A stretch of 64,000 bases of DNA from Struthidea cinerea (Eukaryota; Chordata; Aves; Passeriformes; Corcoracidae), in NCBI GenBank assembly GCA_013397865.1, contig VZTI01000412.1:71763-135762 (forward strand), read 5' to 3'. Under the pieces are notes generated by a model, which ran no database searches, was not told the DNA's origin, and saw only the letters and a list, made by a program, of their open reading frames with translations. This document shows, in pieces, positions 13,040 to 23,999 of this stretch (positions within the stretch are counted from its first letter, which is position 1; each line of letters opens with the position of its first letter). The position numbers were made by a program, and so were the translations under genes.

Positions 13040-14380
13040 CTAGAGCCTGAAGAGGAAAGCAAGAGCCCTGGAAGGGCGGCTTTTGGCACAAAAGGAGTCT
13101 CGTCCTCCTGCCTCTGGGAGCAGCGGACGGGCGCGCTGGGAGCGCCTGGCGCAGCCGCCCGCGCTGCAGCGGGGCTCGGCCGCCTCCCGCGCCGCAGCCT
13201 CACATGCGGATGCTCGCATTTCCCGCGGGCGCTGCAGACGCACAAACCCGCCCTCCTCCTCTCCCACTACCAGCACCCCAGGGCTGCCTAGAGAAGCCAC
13301 AAAGATAAACCAGAGGTTGGGGCTAGGGGTGAGCGCACAGTAAGAGCCACCCCCCCCCGTCCCTTCTTGCCCGCCCCGCTCTCACCCGCCGCGGAGTCCG
13401 AAGCGTTCGTCCTCGTCGGGGCCCCTCCACACTCAGGCTGAGCTAATGGCTTTGCCATGAGTGCTGGAAGTGCTGCTCCCAGGTCTGCCCCTCGGGGGCA
13501 GGACCAAGCAAACCCGCCGCGGGCCCCGGCCCTCCGCGGGATGCCCAGGGCAGCCCGCCAGCAATCCGCAGCCTCGCCGCGGTGAGCCCCGGGAGAACCA
13601 CGCGTGGACCTCCGCCACACACCCACGCACAGTCTCATTCCGCCTCCGCGATGCTTTCAAACTTTCACGGTCAGAGAGCGGGAGGGAAAAAAATCCACAC
13701 CAAAACCCCACAAACCCCCACAACCAGACAGCGGCAGCAGCCACCCCCGTCGTGCGGCGCGGTGCCCGCCACCGAGCCGAGCCCTGCTGCTCCTCCGACG
13801 TACCCCCACGGCCGCCTCGGGACATGGCGGGGAAGGAAACAAAAGCACCTACTCCACAATGAAGAGCCGCCGGGCAAAGATCACCTTCCCTCTTCTCTCC
13901 GGCCTCTTTCTCTTTAAACTCAAGAGCAGACGGCGAGACACACGAAACGCCCTCAATTTAAAGGAGCCCGCGTGGCGAACTCCGCCGTAAGGCCAGCAGC
14001 GAGCCCCGCTGGGGCAGGCAGGGCTCCCACCTTGGCGGGGAAGGGGGGGCAGGCAGGCAGGCAGGCAGGCAGGCAGGCCGAGCTCCCACCTTGGCCGGGG
14101 CGTGCAGGAAGGCAGGCAGACAGACAGGCAGAGCTCCCACCTTGGCCGGGAGGGGGGAGCAGGCAGGCAGGGCTCCCACCTTGGCCGGGGCGGGCGGGAA
14201 GGCAGGGCTCCCACCTTGGCTGGGGGGGAACAGGCAGGGCTCCCACCTTGGCCCGGGCAGGCAGGCAGAGCTCCCGGCGCCGCCTCCGGGGCCGAACTCG
14301 CTGCCCTCTCGCCTCCGGCAGCCGCCGCCGTCCCCCCGAGCGGAGCTGAGCGGGCTGGTAGCAGCCGCGCTACCTCCTTC
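13040..14380 (-). promoter_or_regulatory. GAS2: CpG island, candidate GAS2 promoter and first noncoding exon
   Basis: GC content and CpG density jump sharply here (for example CGCCTCCCGCGCCGCAG near 13,180 and GGCCGGGGCGGGCGG near 14,185) relative to the AT-rich flanks. Vertebrate CpG islands usually mark promoters. It lies about 9 kb upstream of the GAS2 coding exon in the correct direction, so GAS2 on the - strand is the simplest owner. Candidate - strand donors include GCGG/GTGAGAGC at about 13,381-13,392 and the repeated CCAAG/GTGGGAGC inside the minisatellite. The many long open frames on both strands across 13.0-14.4 kb are what GC-rich, stop-poor DNA produces, and I do not treat them as genes. 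Transcription start and strand cannot be read from sequence alone. Confidence 0.7.
14011..14280. repeat. GC-rich minisatellite in the CpG island
   Basis: Six exact copies of GCTCCCACCTTGGC start at 14,023, 14,082, 14,133, 14,172, 14,207 and 14,239, and a decayed seventh follows at about 14,270. They are separated by variable (GGCA)n and GGGGCGGG-type spacers. Spacing falls from 59 to 51, 39, 35 and 32 bp. The second spacer contains a nearly pure GGCA tetranucleotide run (about 14,046-14,078). On the - strand each unit reads GCCAAGGTGGGAGC. Confidence 0.95.
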
Positions 14381-14475
14381 ATACTTCTGTTCGCTCAGCT
14401 CGATGCTCTCTTTAGGAAACCCGGTTTTGCGTTGTTTTGTTTTGTTTCACACTTCTTCCCTCCCCGCTTTTCCCC

Positions 14476-14479
<4 letters not shown>

Positions 14480-14512
<33 letters not shown>
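14480..14512. repeat. Poly-T run of 33
   Basis: An uninterrupted homopolymer at the edge of the CpG island and directly before a gap. It could be the reverse-oriented tail of a retroposed sequence or simple slippage; no adjacent element is recognisable. Confidence 0.97.
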
Positions 14513-14518
14513 CTTCCC

Positions 14519-14539
14519 NNNNNNNNNNNNNNNNNNNNN
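14519..14539. other. Assembly gap (21 N)
   Basis: Twenty-one ambiguous bases between the poly-T run and a CTCTCTCTGAC sequence. A pyrimidine-rich simple repeat probably spans the break. Confidence 0.99.
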
Positions 14540-15106
14540 CTCTCTCTGACACCGATTTCCTATCCTTCAGCAGTCCGCACTGACTGAACGGAAGTTCAAT
14601 ACTTAGTTTTTTCAGAGAGACGGCAAACGCAGTTCACACTGATTTACCCTTGAAATGCTGAGATATTGTATTACAGCCCTTGGCAGCGAGTTGGTTCGTG
14701 GTTCCATTTCTCTTTTTTTATTGCTCCGTTTTCAAGACTCGTGGTAGTGGAAAAGGAGAAAAGAAAATGTCACAACCAAGATAAAACTCTGTTTTTTCTT
14801 TAATTTGACTATTATTTCTGGAATTTTTTAACAATTATAGGCACAGCTTTTAATTGTCACTTTTTTTTTTTTTTTTCCCTCTGGCTAAAGAAATATCTTG
14901 GGGAACTTTATTGAATATTTCTCCAAAACCATTTCAGGCCACCTTGTAGTGCATCTTGAATAAAAAAAGTATGCTGTTCATAAACGAATCATTCATATTA
15001 CACGTTTAAGAGTGATGGGTAGAGGTTTGGCTTGTTCTTGTTATCTGTGCTTCATTTGCCAAGCTAACTTTTAGCACACCGTTGTTTCAGACATTTCATT
15101 CTCACC

Positions 15107-15114
15107 TGACGTCA
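15107..15114. promoter_or_regulatory. Perfect palindromic CRE (TGACGTCA)
   Basis: TGACGTCA is the consensus CREB/ATF site. It stands about 700 bp outside the CpG island, on the upstream side for GAS2. A single 8-mer occurs by chance at this scale, so function is only a suggestion. Confidence 0.3.
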
Positions 15115-18100
15115 TTTTTGTGATTCTTCAACATTTTGTTAAGTGTCAGAGATAACCTTCTCCAACTGTTGTTTGTTCACTTATTCCCTGCACAGCAAAG
15201 CCCCTTTTGTGAATTCAATAGCGGGAAACAGATGTTCAGACTTTTGCTTCTCTTAATGCATGAATGTAGATTGTCTTGTTGAGTTTCCTAATGGTATCAT
15301 GCTATCACTTTCAATGAGTGTTCCAGACAAACCGTGCACTTAACTTTCTTTTAAAGTGTGGAGTCACTTAATTAAATTGTTCTAGACAAAACACATTATG
15401 TATAATTATACTGAAAGAATTGTTTTAACTTCATTGCTGAAACACACATCAAACTGACCTGTATTTTTTTATTTACATTGATTTCTTTTACACTGATCTT
15501 CTGGGAAAACTTGATTTGTGTAATTAATGCTGGGCTATTTCTCAAAAATTGCACTCTAAGCAGATTCCTATTCTCTGAGTAGCAGATATTCATTCCTGGC
15601 CAATCAAATGCACTCTTGTTATTTATTGTATTCCTATACTATTATTATGCTTTTCTGATGGACTATTAACTGCTGTGATGAGTGCTACTTAAATGAGAGC
15701 AATTCGTTAGCATGCTGATATAGTTAACTATGATGAGCTCTAGCCATGTACTATGTGAGTAACAGCACACAATTAAATTACCTCCTAGTTTTGATCGGTT
15801 AACAAAATTTTAGTGCCCCTGGTCAAGACTGTTTTCATTGGCTCATCCAGTTTTTTGCTCAGAAAAAAAAAAAAAAGGAGAGAAAAAAAGCCCTAAAAAT
15901 ATATCCTAAAAATGCACTGGGTTGGAACCAATGGTGAGCTGATGAGCTGCTTCCTGCATGCACTTGCTTATCTTACAGTTTTTACCTGACCTTGAGAAAG
16001 ATTTTTTTATTTGTTATTTAATAAGGAGCAGCAATTTAAATCCAATTTATGTCAACTTGATATAAAAACCATCTTGAGATGAGAAGACAAATTTTGTTAA
16101 AATGTCCCCTGTACTTAAAAGTCCTGCCAATTTCTAGAGAAGTTGAATAACATTCCCGTAAGCAACAGTTACATCTTGACTAGAAGCTTCTCATGGTTCA
16201 TGTTCTCATGAAGTTACAAGATTTCTACTAAGCTTAGGAGCAATTCTGCACAGGGAGTTAAGCTGAAGCTTTTCCAGATGCCATGCAATAAATCTTGTGT
16301 GAGCATTTGCATAGGTACCAGTGGGAAGGACTGGAAAAGCAGTTGTAAGATTTTGAAGCTGAAGTTGGTTGTGCACTCCTTTATATGGTCAGTTTGTACC
16401 AAAGGATAATCTAATAACACGAGAGTAAAATACTTTGCATTCATAGATACTTTACCTATGTATCTTTTTCTCTTGAGGATTGATAATGGACAAGCAATAT
16501 GTAACATCCAGTACAAGAGTCAAGAAAAACAAAAAACTGAAGGTTAGGTCAAATCTTACACAAGCAAAAGTGACAGAAACACAGTGCCAAGTATGCATCT
16601 GAAATGTCTATTATATGAATGCTATGGAAGTTTCAGTAGCAACATCACAATTACGAATGAACTGAGATTCACACTTCTTTCACCATTTAGCATTAGAATT
16701 TGGCTTTCAAATTTGACACAGTAACTTTGGAGCCCCAACAGAAACATATTTTCTACGTAAGGTTATTTCAATAACAGTCTTGCTTACCTTTGCAGGGGAA
16801 ATACACAAAACTTTCCTTGTGAAATGCTATCATTTTCATTAGTCCTCCACATAATCAATCTTAGGTCCTCACACTTTCAACTTCCTATGTCCACATGTTC
16901 TGATAATACTTTTGACAGTCTACTTCCAAACAAATAAGAAGATGAATGGGTACATGAATAAACAATGATTTGAAGACAGACACAGGAAAGGAGAGGGAGA
17001 GGGAGGACTTAACTGTGACTGAGAAAGATAAAGCATATTTGGAAGTCCTATGTGCATGTAGGAAAGCTGAACAATATTAATACCATGACAAAATGGTTCA
17101 TACACATTGTCATCTAGATAATATTCCTTTCCTAAATTTATTCTCATAATAGATGTGTGTTTGTGGCTGAGATGCAACAAATTCTATCTAAAGATGTCAT
17201 AAGCTTTCTATGATTTAGGACAAAAAACCAGGATTAAAGATTCTGAAAGATTTACTTGGTTTCACATCGTAAACCTTGATGCATAGATAATTAGAGATTA
17301 AATTCTGGAGCACAAAGTCAGCAAGGATGACCACAATGGCCCATCTTATCTGTGTAATTCCTCAGCCCTTTTCTAAAAACTGTCTTATAATCACCACCTC
17401 TGATGACCTTTGAGTGCTGTATCTGTGATGTTATCAGAATTTTCTTATGAAGATACCTTGCAGGTCATTTACAAATGGGAGAGAAAATTACCTAGATCAA
17501 AGGTTTCTCAATGCCCAGGGAGCTGAAGCAGCAGTCACTGAATGGGAGGAAGAAAAGAGACCAAGAGAAAGACAATGTAGAGTGGAGGATGAAGTTCTCA
17601 GCAGGCAGAGACACAGGCATCTGTCTTGTCCTATCTGTTGATCCCACTTTCCTGCTTATTTTCCAAATTACCTAAACACTCCTTCTTCCGTATGTAATTA
17701 GTGTCACAATTGACCAGTAAAAAATCAATCAAATACAACGGGTACAATGAAATTAATGACTGGCAACCCAATTCTGTATCAACTCCTAAAGCACATACAT
17801 TAAACAGGACATACCTTGGTCAACTAAAAGAAAAGAGATGGGAGAGAGCAACTGAGTTGTGTAGCAGAAATGCTGTGTAAAATGTATATTGAGTTGAGAA
17901 TATCATACCTGCTGATTTTCTTGCTTTTTGCCATTAAAGGGACTATATAATTAAATTATTTAACTGAAAATTAAGTAAGTTTGAAATGCAGAAATAGATT
18001 TGCTTTGTTCTTTCTTTCAGTACATGCCACAGAAGTTAAAATCCAAAAATAGAGTCAGAGGTGACTAAAAACTGCTGATACTTGAGTCAGTTTGTTAGAA

Positions 18101-21100
18101 TATGAGCAGTGACAATGAGTGCAGAACGTGTTTCATAAATCACCCAGTATTGTCCCAATATTATAGTACTTACTTTGCCAAAAATTTCCATGTCTTCCTT
18201 GACTTTTAATAAAGGCAGAGTAGTCAATAGCCTTGCAGGCCTGAGATCAATAAATATAACCTTATGGAACTCACTTAAATATATTGCACTAACTGGTGTC
18301 AGATACACCTTATTTTACATTTTTTTCTAAAACAGTTGGAATATAATGTATAAATCTCAGTTAAAATATGTCCTTTTTATGCAATTTCAAGAATAGTGGA
18401 AAAAATGAAATGGGTAGAATTTAAAATTATTTCAGTTGTGCATCATTTTCTGTTTTCATTACCATGAAAATAAGACAAGCTGTAAGTTAATTCCATCCTC
18501 TTATAATTCAGTTCAACACACACAATGACTTCGCAGTCAAACAAACTTTATCAAACCTGCAATGGAACAGTCATGTTAAAGGTCTATGAATAAACTTCAA
18601 ACAACTTTACCATAAAAGTAACATGTTTTTTCCTTCCATCTTGTAAACTTACTATGAAAGAACTGTACTTTCTATCCATGTAATCATATATAACTAAAAA
18701 TAATTACAATTTTCATGAAATGTTGGTTTTACTCTTAAATATGAAACTGAGTGATGTAATATAAGAGAAGCCAATTTTCATCATGGGAAGTCCAAATACA
18801 AGTTAACTGTTTCCTCTGCATCATATTTACTGAAACATACCTACTTCTAATCTTTTGGAGTAATCTTCATTAGTGTCAGGGAAAACACCTGGATGAAATT
18901 TGACTCAGTAACACAGATTTCTATCATCACGGAGATGCTTGGATTGATGTAGTGTGCACCAGCATACATAGAATCTCAGAAGATCCAGGTCTATAGTATG
19001 TGCATCACTTAGACAAACATTATAGAATAAGTGCTCACAATTCTGATTTATATAGAATGGTATTATTTGGCTGAGTGTTGTAATTGTTTACCCATGGATA
19101 CAAGACAGGCAGTTGACATGCACAACTATACAATGATTACCAGGCCAAAGTCTATGTTCTGTTTGACAAAGCATAATAACCTGTCTCTAAATGAACAGTG
19201 CCTTAAACAAGAATGAAGCAGACAGTTATTATTAATTTTTTCTTAAATATGAGGACCTCAGTTACTACATTGATAAAGATTATTTAAATCCCTACCTATA
19301 CTGGGTAGGCCTCATAACACCTTCCTTTCACCTTTCACTTCTCCTTCTTGGAGTGAAATCAATGATACCCTCACATACAGAACTCTAAATTTTTCTAACT
19401 ATAGCTCATACTACACTGTCTTCTTCACAAGACAATGTAGCAATTGAAAGTGATTGAGACATACAGCAACTTAATCTAACTCAGATATCTGTCAGAACTA
19501 GCCCAACTGTAAATGAAGCGATGGTCTCCATTCCTGTTCCTTGTATTTTACACTAGATTTTGTGGTTGGTCTCTACTTGGGATGGATAAATCATTAAAAT
19601 AGGATGCTATCTGAGGTCACAAAGAAGCACCAGATTTTAACTGCTGACAGCACAAGAAGAGCAGTGAGAAAGATCTAAACAGCTATCACTGCCACATTGT
19701 CTTCTTGTAAGTGTTTTGGAACAATGTTATCAGCTTGTTCTTTCATAGTAGCTGAATCAAAATACATAAACTAATTTTAATAGGAATTAACAGCTGAATG
19801 CTGTGCTTTGGGAGGCATTTTACAAAGAGTTCTCATGCATACATTGCAGTTTCTTGAACCCTGCAAAATTTCCAGATGAAGAATACCAGAAGACCAACTA
19901 GTTTTTCAAGAACTCAAAAATTATTTTAAACAGAAAATGTTCTAAGAGAGTAATAATGCCTGCCCACCCACTTCCCCCATGGCTGGTCAAATTCCTGCCT
20001 TTCTTCTTTTTCATTTCACTTTCAATGTCTTCCTTCTCTTGACATGAACCTAGGTTTTTCTTAAATCATTAAGATTCATTGCTTCAATTTTCCTTCCCTT
20101 TAACTTATTCCACTTGTTATTGGGCTTTGTATGAAAATTGTTGCGTTTTTTTTATAGTAAACCAGGTCCCAATTCTATCCCTTACAGTGAAACTCCCATT
20201 AATAAAATCAGATGAGGCTGTTTTTTGAGCCTAGGTCCTAAGAACAAAATTATCAACAGTTATTCCAAATCTGAGAGAACTGCAGGTAACTACAGATATA
20301 GCTTTAAATCTCTTTTTACAGAGAAGTATATGGACTCAATTCAAAGTCTTCCTAGCTTCATCATAACCACACTGACATTTTCCCACAACACTTCAGTCTA
20401 TACTTGTCAGAGACGTAATTGTAGTATTTTACTGAATGGGGAAAAATGTATTTCAATAGGAGAGGTACTGATCTGATACCTCTAGATTAAAATGCTAAAG
20501 TCAATCCCAAAGCAAATATGTGGCATACAGAGGTATTTTATGTGAGACAAACGTGTCTTTCTTCCCTACTGACTACCTAATGAAAACATAGCAATTTCAT
20601 CAAACTACACTAGCCTAGACACTGGGACAAATTCTGCAGTCCAATTTAGGATCCTGTTTCCATATCAAAGCCCCATAAATCAGGAGGTACTTTGGGTATC
20701 TCACAAATTCAGTTCTATTTTTCTCACATTGCTTCATCTGTGAAGCAAAAAATCCTACCCTATTCAAAGTGATGCACACTCAGAAAATGTGTAATTTGTA
20801 GTTAACCTGCCTTTGTAACAAGGCAATTAAAGATTCATTGCCTGGCTAGCAATGTAAAGGAAGAGAGACAGGATGGTCCTTACAGGTGAAAATTAGGTGC
20901 ATGCTCAGGTTTCTGCAAGTCTGAGTTTCTTCCCACGCTGCCTTCACAGTTCTCCCAACCTTTTTCCTGGTGCTCCTGACACAGCTGTTCAGCATTTATC
21001 CCTTAACCCTATACTTTCTCCATCAACATTCCAAACTAAGATTCCTCAGAAGCAATTGCTGAGATACTACCTCTATTGCTATTTTTTTCCAGGACTTTTT

Positions 21101-21355
21101 TTCCAACTCTCTGTTCCAACAGTCAATCTTATACCTTAAGGAATGCTTCAAGTCCAGCATTCCTTTTCATTCTTCCATTACAGTGTCATCATCAAAGCAT
21201 TCCTAATGGAAAGAACACCATTCCCTCTGCACCATACTACATTGCCAAATGAAACAGGGTGAATGCCAACTCATTTAATAAGTTATTCCTCTCTTGTGGG
21301 GTTGGGAGATTTTGTTCCTTTTCCCAGCTCTGCAAATGTATATATTCTATGAGTT

Positions 21356-21430
21356 CTGCTAAATCACTTTTTGTTTTCATTTTCCTGTCTGTAAAATAGA
21401 CATTCATAAAACATAATCTCATAAAGTAGT
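21356..21430 (+). mobile_element. MIR-like ancient SINE remnant
   Basis: CTAAATCACTTT, then TTTTCATTTTCCTGTCTGTA, AAATAGACAT and a later TCATAAAGTAG follow the order of the MIR core and tail (a cardinal TTTCC-TCTGTAAAAT block). It is short and diverged; the call is by pattern recognition only. Confidence 0.5.
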
Positions 21431-21644
21431 CTGATGCAAGTACACACCAAGAATTGTATAAAGATGGGCTTGATTTATTAAGTCGATTTATAGAAGCATC
21501 CTGCACATATTTCCCTTCCCTGTCTTTCCTTCTTCCTTATGCTACAAGCCATGTATCTGGTAAAATGCTAATAGAGAAGGGAAATAAGGTGATTTGGGAA
21601 TAATCTTGGCTCTGGTTATCACTTGCTGTCATACCAAAACAAGA

Positions 21645-21780
21645 AATCTGTGTGTGATCCTAAAGTATTTAAGGGAAAGTTACTTAATCTTGCAGATGCT
21701 TCAGAGTTACAATCTATAACATGGTTATCGAGTATATCTCATGAGGGTTGTGAGGCAAGGGACACCTATTAAACATTTTC
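21645..21780 (+). mobile_element. MIR-like ancient SINE remnant
   Basis: TGTGTGATCCTAAAG, then GGAAAGTTACTTAATCTTGC, then a TCAGAGTTACAATCTATAACA block and TCATGAGGGTTGTGAGG reproduce the MIR order (GTGTGACC, AAGTTACTTAACCT, CATCTGTAAAAT, AGGGTTGTTGTGAGGATTAAA). It is the clearest of the ancient SINE remnants in the window and lies only about 200 bp from another in the same orientation. Confidence 0.65.
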
Positions 21781-23239
21781 ATGTCACAGACAGAAGATTC
21801 AACAAATTACAAATACTACTTTTTTAATGTATTACCTCTTTTACAAGCATTCTTGCTGTGAAGAGATTGATCAATAGCAGAATCATCTTTGTGACCTTAT
21901 ACTTCATGTAAGGACACACTTCCTTTCCTTCAGGAGAAAATTCCCAGTTCACAGCATTACAATCTGAAACATGATAAGGGAATACCTAATTGATGACAAA
22001 AGACTAGTGTTTATATTTTTAGTATGTTACTTCAGCACCTGCAATCCACAGATCATCCTTTTCCAGTTTATCCTTTTCTTCATTGGGAATGATTCTTTAT
22101 TCTGTTAACCATATCAATGTCAAAAATCAGGAGCTAGTTTTGTTCAACAATGTACACATTGAGTGTTCCTCTTGGGAGAGCCTGATGCATCTCTGTTTAT
22201 GCTATAGCCAATGCCTTGGGCATGTTCTCCTAATTGAGGTTGGCCGAAACTGTTCTGCTTTCTGCTGCCTGTCATAGGCTGAATTACAAGCAATGGTGGG
22301 ACTGGTTACCCAGCTCCCCACATTAATGACATATGTTGCTGAAATGCATTGAGAAACTTTTAGTAAGATCAAATTGCAGAACAACTTCAAAATCAAATGC
22401 CCAAAACCAACAATGAGGAGAGAAATACAGAGACAGAAAGCTAGTTTTTTAACCTTGTGAACATTCTAGCCATGCTTACAAATAAGACCAGAGTCATAAT
22501 TCCAGTACTAAAACTTATTCTCTGTGATCTTTAAATTTAGGACATTTCTATTTCTTCATCTGCCACAAGTCCAGGCAAAGAGCCCACAAAATAATTAAAT
22601 CAAGAAATAATTCAACAAACGTGAAAAAAACACTTGTACAAAATATTGTAGGTCTGACAACTGAGAAGAATTAGGCACAAAGTAGACCAAATAACTAAGA
22701 CTAAATATTCAGAATGGTTATCTGAATTATATGACAGCATGAGATGCTAGTAATTCCATATGGAATTTGCTACTAAATATGGCACATTGTATCTGTGGCC
22801 CTCAGGCTTCACTAAAAAAAAAAAAAGGGAAAACCATTAATCTGAAATACTGCAGTCTTGATATACACAAGTGCTAGGGTCTCAATCCACCATCAGGACT
22901 TGTATTTCCACCCTCATAGCTAGAGATGTGAAATTTTGATCTGTAGAAAAAAATGTATGGTAAACAAAATTATGCAGAGATCTACCATGGCATAACTGGT
23001 GATACACATCTGCTGTAACATACACTAAGTCTTCCTGGACAGAGATAAAAATTATATTGTTCTTCGGCTAACTTTAATTTTTATTACTCCAATAATAAAA
23101 CCAGGTCGTTAACCTAATAATAAATAGCTAGCCTAAGTCAAATATATAATGATATTTTATATCTTATGAATAGGCTGAGTTCACAGTCTGCTTCTCCATG
23201 AGATACTATAAAAGGCAAATCAGAAGAAATGCTGTGATA

Positions 23240-23960
23240 CTGGAATGTTAATATTTAATGACTCAAAAAATCAGCCATTTGCAAAAGCAACAGGTGCTTT
23301 TGCAGATGATGTGCAAAGTAATTGTCCAGGTGCAGAGGAGGTGCACGACTGGGAGCTACAAACTGGGTTTTGTGCCAAATTAGAGGCTGATAAGAAGCAG
23401 ATCCTTCAAGGTGGGATAGTGCTTTTTATCATGCCAGTCTCCTCCCTTACATAATTGGCTCAGGTGTGAAAACGCCCCTCTGGAAGAAGTACCGCTACAT
23501 TCACATGTAGACCTGAATGTATTTATCCCTCTGATGGGCCATAATTGGCTCAACTGCACTGATGTGAGAGGCAGCTGCCATGTCTTAGAAGGTGTCAAAC
23601 CAACGAAGACCCCCAAAGTGCCCCGTGACCCATAGTGTTACAGCATACAGTGTAAAACTTCCGCCTGGATCTGAGCCTATATTAACCAATTGAACTTTGT
23701 GTTTCATGGGCTCTCCTCATCCCTGATGTATTGAGACTGTGACCATCACTTTGACCAAGGGACGTCGAAATTGCAACAATCAAGTCTCCTTGCTTGATCT
23801 ACAGGTGGTGACTATGTATCTTTCTACTCTTATACTTTCTTTTGTTTTTCTTTATATGTGTTTTGAAGTGTTATCTTTATATTGCTATATTACAATAGAT
23901 AATAATAACCAAAACAGCAACATACCTCCTTTTCATGGCAACCAAATTGTTCTAAAATAA
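23240..23960. other. Unassigned block, possible old LTR-type element
   Basis: This stretch is less AT-rich than its surroundings and has a mosaic texture, including TACATAATTGGCTCAGGTG at about 23,450 and a related CATAATTGGCTCAACTG at about 23,541, then GACCCCCAAAGTGCCCCGTG-like sequence. It ends near AAAATAAACCC at 23,954. The texture recalls a decayed LTR, but I found no TG...CA ends with a target duplication and no recognisable family sequence, so identity is open. No convincing gene is present. Confidence 0.3.
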
Positions 23961-23999
23961 ACCCTACATATATATAAAAAAAAAAATAAAATATATAAA

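Larger units (their letters stand above)
14540..23300. other. Non-genic AT-rich region between the two CpG islands, first part
   Basis: I see no exon with convincing coding sequence and splice sites here. Recognisable contents are a perfect CRE at 15,107 and two MIR-like remnants near 21.4 and 21.7 kb. The rest is unique-looking AT-rich DNA. It would be upstream of GAS2 if GAS2 starts in the 13-14 kb island, or intronic if an alternative GAS2 promoter sits next to FANCF. Confidence 0.6.

Noticed and set aside
13849..14382. 177-codon - strand frame spanning the minisatellite
   Set aside because: Its periodic Cys/Leu/Pro composition is only the translated tandem repeat (GGCA and GCCAAGGTGGGAGC units). 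No conserved flanking sequence supports a protein.
13006..14587. Many overlapping 60-177-codon open frames on both strands across the CpG island
   Set aside because: GC-rich, stop-poor sequence opens all six frames. The translations are low-complexity Pro/Ala/Arg/Gly strings or minisatellite translations with no domain, and some run into N.
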